A DNA stretch of 64,000 bases from Tilletiopsis washingtonensis (lineage: Eukaryota; Basidiomycota; Exobasidiomycetes; Entylomatales). The position numbers were made by a program, and so were the translations under genes. The notes beneath the pieces were generated by a model, which saw nothing but the letters and a program-made list of their open reading frames with translations, made no database searches and was not told the DNA's origin. Where the stretch lies: assembly GCF_003144115.1 (NCBI RefSeq), contig NW_020312008.1:338477-402476 (forward strand), read 5' to 3'. This document shows, one piece after another, positions 1-12,255 of the stretch. Numbering within the stretch: position 1 is the stretch's first letter; every line of letters begins with the position of its first letter.

Positions 1-431
1 CGGTGAGGATGCCCTCGCGCGTCTTGCGGTCGAGGTTGGGGAAGGCGGTGATGTGGCCGGTGAGCGCGAGCGTGCCGGCGCGCGTGCTGAGGATGGTGAG
101 CAGCAGCGAGATGTCGCCGAGCGTCTTTGCGCTGAGCGACGCCTTTGCCTGGTGCGCCAGGCAGTCGAGCAGGTGCGGGTGGTCGGCAAAGCCCTCGGTG
201 GCGAAGCGTGTGACGAGGTCGCGCTGCCGCTGCGTGGCCTCCTGCGGGAGCGCGGCGATGATGTCGGCGGCCGCCTCGCCCTCGAGGTGCGGCACGAAGG
301 CATCGGCGATGGCAAGCATCACCTGCGAGAGCGTGTGAGGCGGGCGCATGCACGCACGCCCCACGGCCACTCACCGTGCGCTGCGACTCGCTCCAGAGCT
401 TGTCTGCGGTGGTTCTGAGCTTGAGCGCCAT
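1..431 (-). CDS. Long-chain fatty alcohol oxidase, 5' part only (GMC oxidoreductase family)
   Basis: This is the N-terminal part of a protein that resembles fungal and plant long-chain alcohol oxidases, flavoenzymes that oxidise fatty alcohols to aldehydes. The gene runs off the left edge. Exon 1 is 375-431 and encodes MALKLRTTADKLWSESQRT. A GTGAGT..CAG intron occupies 323-374, and exon 2 (322 down to 1) stays open. The readable 126 residues contain the helical region typical of the family N-terminus: AIADAFVPHL, then LLLTILSTRAGTLALTG, then FPNLDRKTREGIL. These match the family pattern of a 'LADTFIP'-like start, 'LLSTRxGTLLL' and 'REKIL'. The FAD-binding GxGxxG region lies outside the window, so the assignment rests only on this N-terminal domain. 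The gene is divergent from a 3-ketoacyl-CoA thiolase, which fits a role in fatty-chain catabolism. Confidence 0.7.
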   Translation of the reverse strand, partial: MALKLRTTADKLWSESQRTVSGRGACVHAPASHALAGDACHRRCLRAAPRGRGGRRHHRRAPAGGHAAAARPRHTLRHRGLCRPPAPARLPGAPGKGVAQRKDARRHLAAAHHPQHARRHARAHRPHHRLPQPRPQDARGHPH

Positions 432-2124
432 GGTGGATGTGGGGAGTATGGCGCGGGGTGTGATGGTGGGAGGAGAGGTGGCGGCCGCTGCGAGACGGTG
501 AGGTCTGCGCCTCGCTGTTGCGGTGCCGCCGTCAAAAGCGGCAGAGTCTGAGTGCGGGGGAGCGGGCGGACGTGCGCCGTGCGCAAAGACACGGCTGCCG
601 TGCCTCGCCGCCGCGCCTGCTGCTGTCGTGCGCCGCCGCCGCAGCACCTCCCTCGCAGAAGCCGCCGACTGGCCCAGCGCCGTCGAAGCTACCCCTTCTC
701 CTCATCCACGCTGACGCACAGGCAGGAGAGCACACTGCGACGCCTGACAGCGAGGCACCGCTCCGCCGGCACGGGGCCTGCGCCTTGGCCGTGGTGCCTC
801 GGCGCCGAGGCGGCGGCGCGAGAAGAAAGGGAAGCGAGCAGCGGCCATCGCTCATGCAGCGCACCGAGCGGCAGCCGCTCAGCCAGCGTCTCGGCGGACA
901 GCGGCACCGAGAGGCGAGCTCTCCTCTCCAGTGGACACTCGTCTGCCGCTGCGGCGGCGCGACCCTCTCCCCCACAGCCATTTCACGGCTCCCGACGGCT
1001 TCGCCCGCCACGCTGCTGGACGGCGCCCGATGAGGTGAGGTAAAAGCGCGTCGCCCGAGTCCCGTGCCCGAGGTTGGGCACCGCGCATCCCCTCCTCGGC
1101 CCTCTTCCTTGCCCAGCGGGCACAAGCACACCTGGAGCGGCGAAGGAGAGCGCCGTAGACCTTCTTGAGCCTCCAGAGTCTGAGTGCCAGACCGCAGGAG
1201 AGCGAGAGGTGCGATGAGGTTGCAGGCGCGGTCTGCAGCTGGTCTCGCGCTTGGGCCGTCTCGCGCGCCGCGCGCCTCGCGTCCCGACTTCGCGACGTCT
1301 CTCATCTGCGAGCCGTCAAGCTTGCGCCTGAAGCTCACGCCGCAGCAGCACAGCTTGCTTAGGCTGCTCGACTCTCTGCACCCTGAACGCGACCTCTCGC
1401 AGCCAAGCCGGCCATCTCGCCTCGAGGATGGTACAAGCCGACGCAGCGCTCTGCTCGCCGAGGCTCCACGCTGCATCTTGCTCTCTGCGCTGCGCGAGCG
1501 GAGCGGTGCGGCGTGCCCGAGGCTCGGGCATCATGCGCGATGCTTTCACACGCCGGACCAAAGCGCGGCCAGATCTCGGTGCGGGCTTTACGTAAGCACA
1601 ACGACCCCTCCTCCGTCCGAGCGACCTGCCCGCACCCTTGCCTGCGTCTGCAGCTGGGCTGGACGAGCGACGCATCGCTGCTTCATCTCGCTGCAGAGAC
1701 TCAGAGTGCTGGGCCCAGGAATCCAGGCTTCGCGAGGGCGCAAGCCGCGAGCAGGGCAGCAGCCACACACGCGCGAAGGCAGCGCGACGCGACGCCGGCG
1801 CGGGCCTCAAAGGCTCAACCCTCTGGAGTCGGACGTGCTTGCCATGGGTGTTGCGATGTTCAGGCAGATCTGTGAGCCCTGTGCAGTCCTGACAGTGGTT
1901 GCTGTGGAAGGAGCAGCTCGCCGAGGGTGGCTGGGACGTGGCTCACGTGGCGGCGCCGGCGCCGGCGGCCGAAGCGCGCCGGGGCCGACTGCTGGCGCGG
2001 GGAAGGCGGCCAGGGCGTGCGGCCGGTGCGGCAGGGGCTCGCTCGCGATGCAGCGCGACGCTTGGCTTGGCCCGTGGCTCGCAGCTGTCCCTTCGCTCCG
2101 CACCTCCACCACCGCAGCCCCACC
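432..2124. promoter_or_regulatory. Intergenic region between the divergent alcohol oxidase and thiolase genes
   Basis: This 1.7-kb stretch separates two divergently transcribed lipid-metabolism genes. Open frames exist on both strands, the longest about 310 codons on the minus strand at 532-1476. They are arginine-, alanine- and serine-rich, start without a good ATG context and show no recognisable domain, so I treat them as chance frames in GC-rich DNA. It probably holds both promoters. I saw no repeat, tRNA or clear TATA box. Confidence 0.5.
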
Positions 2125-3649
<1,525 letters not shown>

Positions 3650-3800
3650 AGCGACGGCAGAGCCATGAAACGTGTGTAGACCTGAGCCACTCTCCTCTTT
3701 CGGCGGACCCGCTGGGTTCGCTTAATGCATCGATACGCAGCAGGGTGGCAGGTGCTGATTAAGTGGTGGGTGAGGTGTACAGAGCAAGGCGAGTCGGCCT

Positions 3801-5010
3801 CTAGCTCGTGGGTGGCCGCTCGACGTGCTGTGCCTCTTCGCGGTCGAGACCCGCGCGCTCGAGCAGCTGCGCCAGTGATGGCCCGGCCGGCGTCCCCGCT
3901 TCTGATCCCTGCGCTCGCCGCACTTCGTCGACGATGGCCTTTGCACGTGCGCGGGCCACCTCGTCCATGATGCTAGCGCGTGTCCGCGGCTCCTCCTTCG
4001 CCTCGGCTGGCGTCTTCTCCGCCTCAGCTGTGGGGCTTGGAGGCCGTGGCGGCGTGACCACGGGCACAGACACGCGCTTCGAGCCAGCCGCGACGGCCGC
4101 ATCGTCGCCGTCGAGAATCTGGCCCAGCCGCAGAGCCTCAGGTCCCTCGACCCAGCCGGACCGCAGCGCCAGGCGCAGCAGCACCGCGACGGCATGCTGC
4201 AGGCGTTCGCGGTCGTGCTCGATCTCGGCGATAGAGCGCTCGCCCCGCGAAGCGCGTGATGACCGCTGCGCGGGCCGTGGAGGTGCCGCTTCTGATGGCT
4301 CGGGCTCAAAGTGGTCCTGCTGCGCTGAGCTCGACCCCTCTCCAGCAGCAGCCTGCTCTCCTTTGTCCGTCCCCTCCTCTTCCTCATCCCGCGTGCCTTC
4401 TCGCCAAAGCTCTGAGCGCGCGACGCCCATGCGCTCGCCAAGAAGCTCTACTGCATCTCGCAGCTCTTCCACTGCATCCTCTGTGCGATCGCGCTGTTTC
4501 TTGTTTGACCGACTGCCGCGGTAGCTCTCGCCGATGATGAGCGCCGCCGCGATGGCGAAGAGGAAGCCTGTCGCACCGCTGCCATCAGCGCTGCTACCAT
4601 CCGGCGCTGCGAGCGCACTCACCTTCGGAAATAGCCGCCGCGCCATTGTCGATAGCGCGCTTCTCATTCAGCGGCCGCACCTTTGTGTGCGCGGCCGTGC
4701 CGCCCATGAGGTTGCTGCGCAGAGCCATCTCGATGCGATGCTGCCGCTGCGCCAAGGCGATGCACATATTCTTGAACGACTCATGGTGCTGTGCCTGCAC
4801 CTTGATCTGCGTCGCGATGGGCTTGGCAATGGTGCGGATCAGCAGCTGAGGAGGAGGCGTCAGTCGAGCGGCGTGGATGCGCGACGCAGCAGGCCATCGT
4901 CACGCCTGAACACCAGTGCGCCGGGCCAGTGGCCGAGAAGCCCTGCACAGGGCCTAGAGATGCGCTGCCACAGTCCAGGTACGTACCGTGGCGATCTTGG
5001 CGGTAGCCAT
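3801..5010 (-). CDS. OPA3-like mitochondrial protein
   Basis: Homologue of OPA3, a small mitochondrial membrane protein whose human version is mutated in optic atrophy with 3-methylglutaconic aciduria; its biochemical role is unsettled. Three exons on the minus strand: 4987-5010 (MATAKIAT), 4623-4845 and 3801-4567, totalling 337 residues. Family signatures are IRTIAKPIATQIKVQAQ, CIALAQRQHRIEM, VRPLNEKRAIDNGA and, just after the second splice, ISEGFLFAIAAALIIGESYRG, which contains the hydrophobic segment. A predicted coiled coil (TEDAVEELRDAVELLGERM) follows. The C-terminal 200 residues or so are acidic, Pro/Ser-rich and low in complexity, longer than in animal OPA3 (about 180 residues total), with a helical stretch around ERLQHAVAVLLRLALRSGWVEG. 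The start is set by the family-consistent N-terminus; the 8-codon first exon is short but is joined by a consensus donor (GTACGT). Confidence 0.88.
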
Positions 5011-7278
5011 GGCTGCGGTGCGCGCCGCTGCACGGGCGTGGCGGCGCTGAGGAGCAGGTGGGCTGGCGCTGCAGAGTGTGTCGCTCGTGGACGGGTGCTC
5101 GAGATGTCAGGGCGGAGCGAGCCGCCGGAAGCTGCGCTGCAGCTATGCGGGGGAACGGCGTGCAGCGGAACAGCGAGATGCGGAGCCGCCGAGCAGGTGC
5201 CAGTGCAGGGTGCAGCGAGGAGAGCGGTGCGGAGTGGAGGCGACGAGGATGGAGGCCGGGATGGAGCCGAGCGAGCGGGCAGCCGCGCGCGCCGCATCGC
5301 AGGCCGAGGAGCTTCGCTGCGCCCCGTGCGCAGCTCCGCGGCATCCGCGGCGCGTCGTCGCCCCGCCAGCCCGTCCATCGCGCCTGCTCAGCGCCCCCCT
5401 CCGCGTGTCATTCGCCCTCGGGTGCGGCAGCACGCAGCACCGTGCAGCGCACGGAGCCGCAGCTCGCCGTCGGCATACGCGTGTTGACTCAGAGTGGGTC
5501 GAGCGAGGCGGAGGCAAGTGCTTCCGCCGGCGTGGATGCCGAGCAGACCGAGGGACCAAATCGCCCGCTTTGCTCCTTTCAGAACCGCAGTGCCGGCTGT
5601 AGGGCCGCAAGCTCGGTGCAAGTCTTCGCTTCTTTCTGCCTGAACTCGGCAGAGAGACGAGAACCCACAATCAGCTCGTCACCGAAGAGGTTGCACTTGG
5701 AGCCGACGGCACCGCCAGCAGAGAAGCAACAGCTCCTCGTCGGCCAGCAGAGTTCAGACGCAGCCGCAGCGGTGTGGAGTGACATGCCGCAGCATGCGGC
5801 CTGCCACCTCGCTGCTACTCCGTCGCGGCAGCACTAATTTCCGAGTGCCCTCTCGGTGCCCGGCATTGGCTCAGCAGCGTTCCGCAGCTCCTCCTTCTCG
5901 CTGCTCCACTCAAGCCGTCCGGCTCGTTCACTATTCCCTCCGCGACGCTGCCCGACGCAGCGACGTGCAGCGTGCCTGCGTCGCCGCATTGTCGGTGCAT
6001 GCAGGCCCTCCTTCTCAGCGAGTACCCGGCTCTCCTCGGGCGGCAATGCTTTCGAGCTGGCAACCCTCCTGATGCAGGCGTGCGCAATGCCCCCATGGCG
6101 GCCAGGTGCCACCTCGCAATCACTGCATGCTGCAGCATGCAGGGCCAAGAGCCGACGTCGCAGATCCCCGCCCGGAGCCGACGCTGAGCTGGTGGCGGAG
6201 CAGGTGTGCGCGGAAAGGGACAGGTGTCGCAAGTCGGCTGGCCTGTGAGACGAAGCTGTCGGTGACCCTGGCCGAGTGGGAGGATCAGGCGCCTCCGTCG
6301 TCTCGGCACGCCCAATGTCGTGAGGACGACCTTGATGGCGCGTGGCCAGGTAAGGAGTAGGCGAGCACCATGTGCTGCAGGAGTGCTGGGCTCAGCAAGG
6401 ATGCAGCGGAGGGAGAAGACGCAGTTGCATGAGGGCATGGCCGGCCGGCGTGCGGGTGCCAAGCAACATCGACCCTGTCCAATGGGCTGGGTGCCGCTTC
6501 GGAGGCCGATGCAGCTGCAGGCGCAGCGAGATGCAGGCGCCGGCGGAGGGGCTGCCGCGCCGACGCGCCGCTGCACCGCTGCCGCCCGCTCAACGGGCAC
6601 GGCACCCCGGCCTGCCACATCTGATGGCTGCTCGCCGTGCTGCCCGGTGCCGAAGCGCAGCACTCGAGCTGCCCCACGATGAGCTCCGACACTGCAGCAG
6701 ATAGACCATCCGATGCTGTCAGCGCCGCGAAGGGTGCCTGAGCGAGTGGGCGCCAGTCAGTCATGCCACCCGGCGGCGTGCGCGCGGCGCCGTCGTCTGC
6801 AATTGCCGACGCGGCCGCGGCCGCTGCGAACCACCGCACGCCGCAGCACCCATCCTTCCCTTCCCACCACCCTCCTTGTCTCGTCGTCTCGGTTCTCCTT
6901 CACCTCACACTCCTTTTCTCCTTCTCCTTCTCTGCGCCCGTCGCGGCCGGCCCGCTTCTCGCGCCGCAGTTCCTCCAGGCCGCGCCTCCTCCACGCGCGC
7001 GCCCGCTGCGTTTATTTCCCGCTCTTCAACCTCTACCAAAGGCAGCCGCCAGCCCAGCGACGGCGGCGCACACAAGTCCGTGTCTCGGTCTTGATCGACC
7101 CGAGCTTGCGCACCTCTGCGTGTCTGCTGTTGCTCTCAGTCCGAGTCAGGGCTTCGCTGCAGCGCCTGTCTCGCACGTCTCGGGTCGCCGTGGCCCAGAC
7201 ACCGCCTGCGCCCTGCGCTAGCGGCCGAGCGCGCCTTTGCTGCGCCCCGCCCCCGCTTCCGGCGAGCGCCCCGCCGCC
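5011..7278. promoter_or_regulatory. Long intergenic region upstream of the gene at 7279, with pyrimidine-rich tracts
   Basis: This 2.3-kb region lies between the divergent OPA3 and the large unknown gene. Frames on both strands reach about 280 codons (minus, 5815-6663) but are Arg/Ala/Cys-rich with no domain, and I reject them. From about 6840 to 6960 the plus strand is strongly CT-rich (runs such as TTTCTCCTTCTCCTTCTCTG), as is typical of core promoters and 5' leaders of fungal genes without TATA boxes. It probably carries the transcription start of the 7279 gene. An unannotated non-coding RNA cannot be ruled out. Confidence 0.45.
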
Positions 7279-10200
7279 ATGCCAGCGCCGCGCCACTCGC
7301 TGCCGCCACACGCTGCGCCGCCCTTCCACTCTTCGGGACAGGGTAGGGGCCAGCAGCATGCGGCAGGTGTGCGCAACAATGAGCCTCAGCGCATCCTCGA
7401 GGCGCAGGGCATCCGCAGGTGTGACGCGGTGCCGATCTCGGAGGCCTGGGGCCTGTATGGCTTCCGCGCCGCCGGCCAGCCCGGTGGGCACCCTCCCGGC
7501 CCGGCGCCGCAGGTGAGTCAACTGTCGGCATCGCACTCCGATGCTGGTCATCGCGAGATGCATCGTGGACCCTCACCGAGAGGTGATGGCTTCGGCGGGC
7601 TGGTGCAGCGAGGCGGCAGCCTGCGCGCCGTGACGCCTCCCTCCGCACCGCCATCCCACCTCCGCTCTGCCGTGTTGTCGGCCGGACACATGCCGCCGCA
7701 GCCGCACCATGGCTTCCGTTCGGAGCAGCAGAGACGCCAGCGCGGACCGAGCAGCCAGGCATCGACGGCGGCGATGTCGCAGCGCAGCGGCGGCAGCGCC
7801 TATCCGCCAGCCGCTGCGCCGCCTGTGCGTTCGGCCTCGATGACAGAGGCTCGCACGGCGATGCTCATCCGCAAGAAGGTCGCTGCGGCGCGCGAGGGCG
7901 TCGACATGGACAATCAGCCGAGCCGCACGGGCTCGGCCTCGTCTGGCTCGTCGTACAACTCGCAGACTTCTTGGCGCTCCGGCGTCTCGCTGCGTCCTGG
8001 CCAGCTGCTGCCGAGCTACCCGGCGCCGAGCTTTGACGGCTCGCGCCGCTCGTCGCTGCTCAGCATGCACGCAGCCACGCAGCCACCAGGTCCGAACCTG
8101 ATGACCGCTCAGCAGCGCTACGGCAGCTCGCCAAGCCCGCACGGAGCGCTGGGCCTGCTCAACATGTCGGCGCCGCCGCCGAGCAGCAGCGGCCGTGCCT
8201 CGCCGCCGGCGCCGTCGCCGGTGGCGGTGTGGCGGCAGAGTCTGCCCTTTGCCTCGCACCGCAGCGGCGATGAGAGCACGTCGCCGCCTCGCATCAGTGC
8301 GAAGGAGCGCATCGCACGGATGCATCTCTCACAGCTGCCTCTGGTCGGCCCGCACCCGACCTCGCAGCTGCCGACGTCGACGCGGCACAGCTCGCACCAT
8401 CTGCCTCGCATGCCGCACTTGCCGCACCTGCACATGCCACGCTCGCTGCAGAAGCTCTCGTCGCGCTCGCACTCGACCCGCGACTCAAAGTCGCGCTCTA
8501 TATCCGGGCCCATCGCCATGTCAGACTTCAGCATGAATCCCTTCCGCCGATCACTCGACGAGGACGCTCGCCGCCGATCGATGGAGAGTGAGGCTAGCGA
8601 CAGGTCGCCCGGGAGCGCAGGACGTGCCCGCGAGAAGGCGCAGCGCAAGACGCTGTCAGATGCGCTGGGCCCGCCGTCGTCAGATGACGAGGGACCGTAT
8701 GCCATCTGCAAGGCCGTGGGCGAGGAAGCACGCCGCAACTCCAAAGGCAGCGACGCCTCTGCGGGCAACACGCCCCGTCCCGATGCGCAAGCTCGCGGAC
8801 CCAACGGCTTCGGCTTTGTCTCGCGCTGGGGCGAAGACGTGCATGCCTCCCAGCAGCGCCAACAGGCGATGCGTCTACAGCAGCAGCAACAGCAGCAGTA
8901 CGGCGCGTCGCCGACCCGCGGTCCGGCGCTGCCCTTCAGCGGCACCACGCCTCCGCGAGGCATGCCGCTGTATGCGCCGCAGGCTCGCATGCAGGCACCT
9001 CCCAATTGGTCGAACTCCGGCCCCGTACCGATGCGCAATCCCTTCGACCAACCTGCTCCGGCACCCATGCTGTGGCAGCAGCCTGGTGTGCCGCAGCGGC
9101 AGCCCCGGCGCGGCTCTGTGCTGCCCGCCAACCTGCCACAGCGACCCCAGTTCGGGATGCACGACGACATGCTCTCTCCCAGAGAGGGCGCCGTGTCACA
9201 GCAGGGCAGCTGGCTGGGCGGACCGGGGCCTCGCATGCCCACCGGCGGTCGCCGCGGCTCTGCGTCACCGTGGCAGGGCCAGAACGGTGGTCCGCCGCCG
9301 GGCCAGGGAAGACGCGGATCGGTCTCACGACAGCAAGGCAACGCAGGCGGCCAGGGCAGAGGGCGTGGGGCTACGACACCACAGCAGGGCAGCCAGTATG
9401 CGCAGCAGCAGGTCTCGGGCAGGAGAGGCTCTGTGTCGCAGCGCCAACAGCAAGGTGGCCCCTCCGCAGGACGAGGCCCTCCGCCGCCCGCTGGTCAGCG
9501 CCGAGGAAGCGCGCTGCCCCGCTATGTTCCGCCGCAAGGCAGCGGCCTCATGGCCACAGCAGCACCCTTCGTGCCCGGCAGCCAGATCCCACGCCGCAAC
9601 GGCGCCGAGGGCAGTGCGATTCCCGCACCGATGGGCCTGGCAGGGCGTGTGCGCAACACGTCCCAGGCGTCGCAGCAGCGCATACGACGCCCCAGCGTCG
9701 CCGCAAACTTTCTGCCTGCCACGCCACGCTCTCCGTCGGCCAAAGGCCGCCGTCCTTCGTACAGCAATGGAGGCATGCCGCACCCAGGCATGGGCCGCCG
9801 ACGTTCCTCTTCTGGCGCAGGGCGCTATGCGCAAGAGCCCGGCATGGGCCGGCGCCGCAACGGCAGCATCTCGTATCAGCCGCCGCCACCGGCGGGAGGC
9901 CGCAGACGAGGCTCGTCGGTCAGCGGCGTGCGGTCCGCACAGCCTTCGCCGTCCCTTGCTTCCGCCAGCTGGGGTGCTCCTCCTCCAATGAACGGGAGAC
10001 AGCGCGGCAACAGCGTGGGTCAGCAGGCCATGCCTCCTCACGTCGCACTGCCGCCTCACTTCGCACAGGCGCCTTCACAGGCCACACCGCCAGTGCGGCC
10101 CGTCAAGTCTCCGCAGCGGCAAGAGTCACCGCCTCTCATCAGCGAGACGGCAGCGTCGTCGCGCAGCAACAGCCGCGAGTCCGAGCGGCCTCACGGGCCC

Positions 10201-11793
10201 ACTCGTGCCCCGAGCTCGTCGAGTACGATCCGCTTCGGCCCGCGTGGCACGACCGGCACTACCGAGGGCTCGCTCACGCCCACCGTACGTGCTGCTTCCA
10301 CGTCACTGCCAGACGACGCGGGCGAAGACTCCGACGACGAGGAAGATGCAGCATTACAGCACGGCACGGCACTGTTGCGACAGCAGGTGCGCGTGGCCGA
10401 TCCGTCGCCGTCGATCTTCGGCGGCGAGGACGCCGCCAGCAGCGTCGGTGAGTACAACGGCGTCATCGAGGTGGGCTTCGACCGCTCGCCGCGGCGCAAG
10501 AGCTACCTGAGCATCATCAGCAGCGGCGACAGCGTCGACACGGCGTGCGAGGAGGAGAGGGTGGCTCCCTCGCCTCCTCCCATGGCCGCCACACGCGCCT
10601 CGCTGCCTGCTGTTGCGGCACCGGTGCCGACTCTGGCGCCGTCTGCACTGCGCCGCACGCCGTCGGCGCCTCGCGCCGCCTCGATGTCGCTGCTGAAGCG
10701 CAACGAGAGCATCGCGTCGACGCGCTCCGAGGACGAGGCCGGCCGGCTGTGGAAGCATCTCGAGTCGCGCCTGGGCGTCGACCTGACCACTGGCGCCAAG
10801 AAGAGCGGCTACGACTCGCCGAGCTCGAGCCGCGCCAGCAGCAAGCTTGTCAAGCGGCGCTCCATCACGCGCACACGCAGTCCTGAGTCGCCCTGGGCGC
10901 TCGTGGAGAGTGCACTGGGCGAGCTCAAGCTCTCGCTCGGCAAGGTGCGCCAGCCGTCGCCCGTGCCGCCGGTGCCACCGCTGCCAGAGCGTGTGCTGGA
11001 GTCGCAGGACCCGGGCCTGCGCTACGCTGCGTCGGACGACGAGCCGCTCGAGGAGGCGAGCACACGCTCGTCGCGCTCCAACTCGCTCACCGGCGACAAG
11101 CTCGACTCGTCGCTCACGCCTACGCTGCCGGACGTCCCGCGTGCCTCATCGGCGCTGCGGGCCTCGCTGCCTGCCGTTGCCGACAGCAGCTCGCGCATCC
11201 CGATCTTCACCCGCTCCACGCGTCCGCTCTCCGAGGCTCGCAACGTGCGTGCAGTCGTGCCACGCACCAAGCAGAGCCTCCTGCCGACGCGCACCGGGCT
11301 ATCGGCGAACAATGCCGCGCTGCCCGCTGTGACCGGCCGGCAGCGCATGGACAGCGCCTCGTCGCTGGCCTCATCGCTAATGACGACGACGAGCTCATCG
11401 CCGTCGCGCTCGCAGCGCTCCTTCTCCGACGGCCTGACCGAGAGCGACACGGACGTCTCCGACCTCGGCTCCGAGTCTGGCCGCCGCCGCTCGCAGACGT
11501 CCTCGTCGCACTCGCGCCTGCCGCGCCGCACGCCGCGCACGCCGCGCAACGGCGAGCCGCTGCTGCCGGCGAGCAGCAAGCAGCCCTTCGGCGGGCTCGA
11601 GGCGCAGTCACCCGTCGCCCTGGCGCTCACGGCGCTGCGCAGCTCGACGATCCGGCGCGCCGAGCGCGACCAGCTCGACATGTACGACTTTGGCCGGGCG
11701 ACCGAGTCCGAGTACGTCGGCAAGCCGACGGCTGAGATGCGCCAGCACGCCGCTGCCCGCCTCGAGATCCAGGCACGCCGAGCCCTCTCGTGA
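7279..11793 (+). CDS. Large Ser/Pro/Arg-rich disordered protein, function unknown
   Basis: An intronless frame of 1,504 residues starting at ATG 7279 (CCGCCGCCATG context). I recognise no folded domain. The composition is Ser, Pro, Gly, Arg and Gln, predicted intrinsically disordered throughout. A more ordered N-terminal patch reads RILEAQGIRRCDAVPISEAWGL; a second ordered patch near residue 1160 reads GRLWKHLESRLGVDLTTGAKK; and the C-terminus (LDMYDFGRATESEYVGKPTAEM) also looks helical. A short poly-Gln lies near residue 535. The protein is full of basophilic kinase motifs: RRGS, RRPS, RRRSS or RRNS occurs at least fifteen times, nine of them between about residues 609 and 875. This suggests a PKA-type phosphorylated scaffold or cortical protein, but that is inference. 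Codon use resembles its neighbours and the frame is open for 4.5 kb, which argues strongly that it is coding. Confidence 0.8.
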   Translation: MPAPRHSLPPHAAPPFHSSGQGRGQQHAAGVRNNEPQRILEAQGIRRCDAVPISEAWGLYGFRAAGQPGGHPPGPAPQVSQLSASHSDAGHREMHRGPSPRGDGFGGLVQRGGSLRAVTPPSAPPSHLRSAVLSAGHMPPQPHHGFRSEQQRRQRGPSSQASTAAMSQRSGGSAYPPAAAPPVRSASMTEARTAMLIRKKVAAAREGVDMDNQPSRTGSASSGSSYNSQTSWRSGVSLRPGQLLPSYPAPSFDGSRRSSLLSMHAATQPPGPNLMTAQQRYGSSPSPHGALGLLNMSAPPPSSSGRASPPAPSPVAVWRQSLPFASHRSGDESTSPPRISAKERIARMHLSQLPLVGPHPTSQLPTSTRHSSHHLPRMPHLPHLHMPRSLQKLSSRSHSTRDSKSRSISGPIAMSDFSMNPFRRSLDEDARRRSMESEASDRSPGSAGRAREKAQRKTLSDALGPPSSDDEGPYAICKAVGEEARRNSKGSDASAGNTPRPDAQARGPNGFGFVSRWGEDVHASQQRQQAMRLQQQQQQQYGASPTRGPALPFSGTTPPRGMPLYAPQARMQAPPNWSNSGPVPMRNPFDQPAPAPMLWQQPGVPQRQPRRGSVLPANLPQRPQFGMHDDMLSPREGAVSQQGSWLGGPGPRMPTGGRRGSASPWQGQNGGPPPGQGRRGSVSRQQGNAGGQGRGRGATTPQQGSQYAQQQVSGRRGSVSQRQQQGGPSAGRGPPPPAGQRRGSALPRYVPPQGSGLMATAAPFVPGSQIPRRNGAEGSAIPAPMGLAGRVRNTSQASQQRIRRPSVAANFLPATPRSPSAKGRRPSYSNGGMPHPGMGRRRSSSGAGRYAQEPGMGRRRNGSISYQPPPPAGGRRRGSSVSGVRSAQPSPSLASASWGAPPPMNGRQRGNSVGQQAMPPHVALPPHFAQAPSQATPPVRPVKSPQRQESPPLISETAASSRSNSRESERPHGPTRAPSSSSTIRFGPRGTTGTTEGSLTPTVRAASTSLPDDAGEDSDDEEDAALQHGTALLRQQVRVADPSPSIFGGEDAASSVGEYNGVIEVGFDRSPRRKSYLSIISSGDSVDTACEEERVAPSPPPMAATRASLPAVAAPVPTLAPSALRRTPSAPRAASMSLLKRNESIASTRSEDEAGRLWKHLESRLGVDLTTGAKKSGYDSPSSSRASSKLVKRRSITRTRSPESPWALVESALGELKLSLGKVRQPSPVPPVPPLPERVLESQDPGLRYAASDDEPLEEASTRSSRSNSLTGDKLDSSLTPTLPDVPRASSALRASLPAVADSSSRIPIFTRSTRPLSEARNVRAVVPRTKQSLLPTRTGLSANNAALPAVTGRQRMDSASSLASSLMTTTSSSPSRSQRSFSDGLTESDTDVSDLGSESGRRRSQTSSSHSRLPRRTPRTPRNGEPLLPASSKQPFGGLEAQSPVALALTALRSSTIRRAERDQLDMYDFGRATESEYVGKPTAEMRQHAAARLEIQARRALS

Positions 11794-12255
11794 GGCTGCC
11801 CCGAGCCCCTGGCACCCCCCCTCATAGAGCTCCAACACCCTTCTCTTTTCCTTTTGTGCCACCGTGCGTCACCCTCCTTTGCTTCTCCTTCTTCTGAACC
11901 TGCTCCGCCTGGTGCGCGACCCTCTAATACATTCTTTGACCTGGCCTTGCCGTGTGTCCTGCTTGCGCGTGTCGGTGCTGCTTGCGGCTCGTGGTCCGGA
12001 CGCTTCTCGCTGCTTCGCGGACGGCGTCTGAGCGGACGTGCCGGCCGGAGATGCGAAGGCGTGCTCTCGGCCGCAAGCGAGTTGTAGTCGGGATGCCGTG
12101 TTTGGATTCAGGCCGGCGGTGGCTGTATTCAGACGTTCAAGCTGCACGTGCCGCTTGCCACCTTGCCGGATCGCCGCCTCGCCGCCGCTGCTGGCGCTCA
12201 AAATGCGCACGCTCCACCTCTCTTGCCCGCTTCCTTCTCCTCCACAACACATCTC
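11794..12255. promoter_or_regulatory. Intergenic region upstream of thioredoxin
   Basis: This 462-base gap holds the 3' end of the unknown gene (a CT-rich stretch follows its stop) and the thioredoxin promoter. A TGTATTCAG element at 12124-12132 recurs upstream of other genes in this window. The 60 bases before the start are CT-rich (CCGCTTCCTTCTCCTCCAC). No ORF with recognisable content was seen. Confidence 0.4.

Noticed and set aside
532-1476. A 314-codon minus-strand open frame between the alcohol oxidase and the thiolase
   Set aside because: Low-complexity Arg/Ser/Cys composition, no credible start context and no recognisable motif.
5815-6663. A 282-codon minus-strand open frame upstream of the 7279 gene
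   Set aside because: No motif, biased composition, and it overlaps a likely promoter region; treated as chance.
7237-7278. A start for the large unknown gene upstream of 7279
   Set aside because: The frame is open but the codon at 7237 is TTG; the first good ATG in context is 7279.
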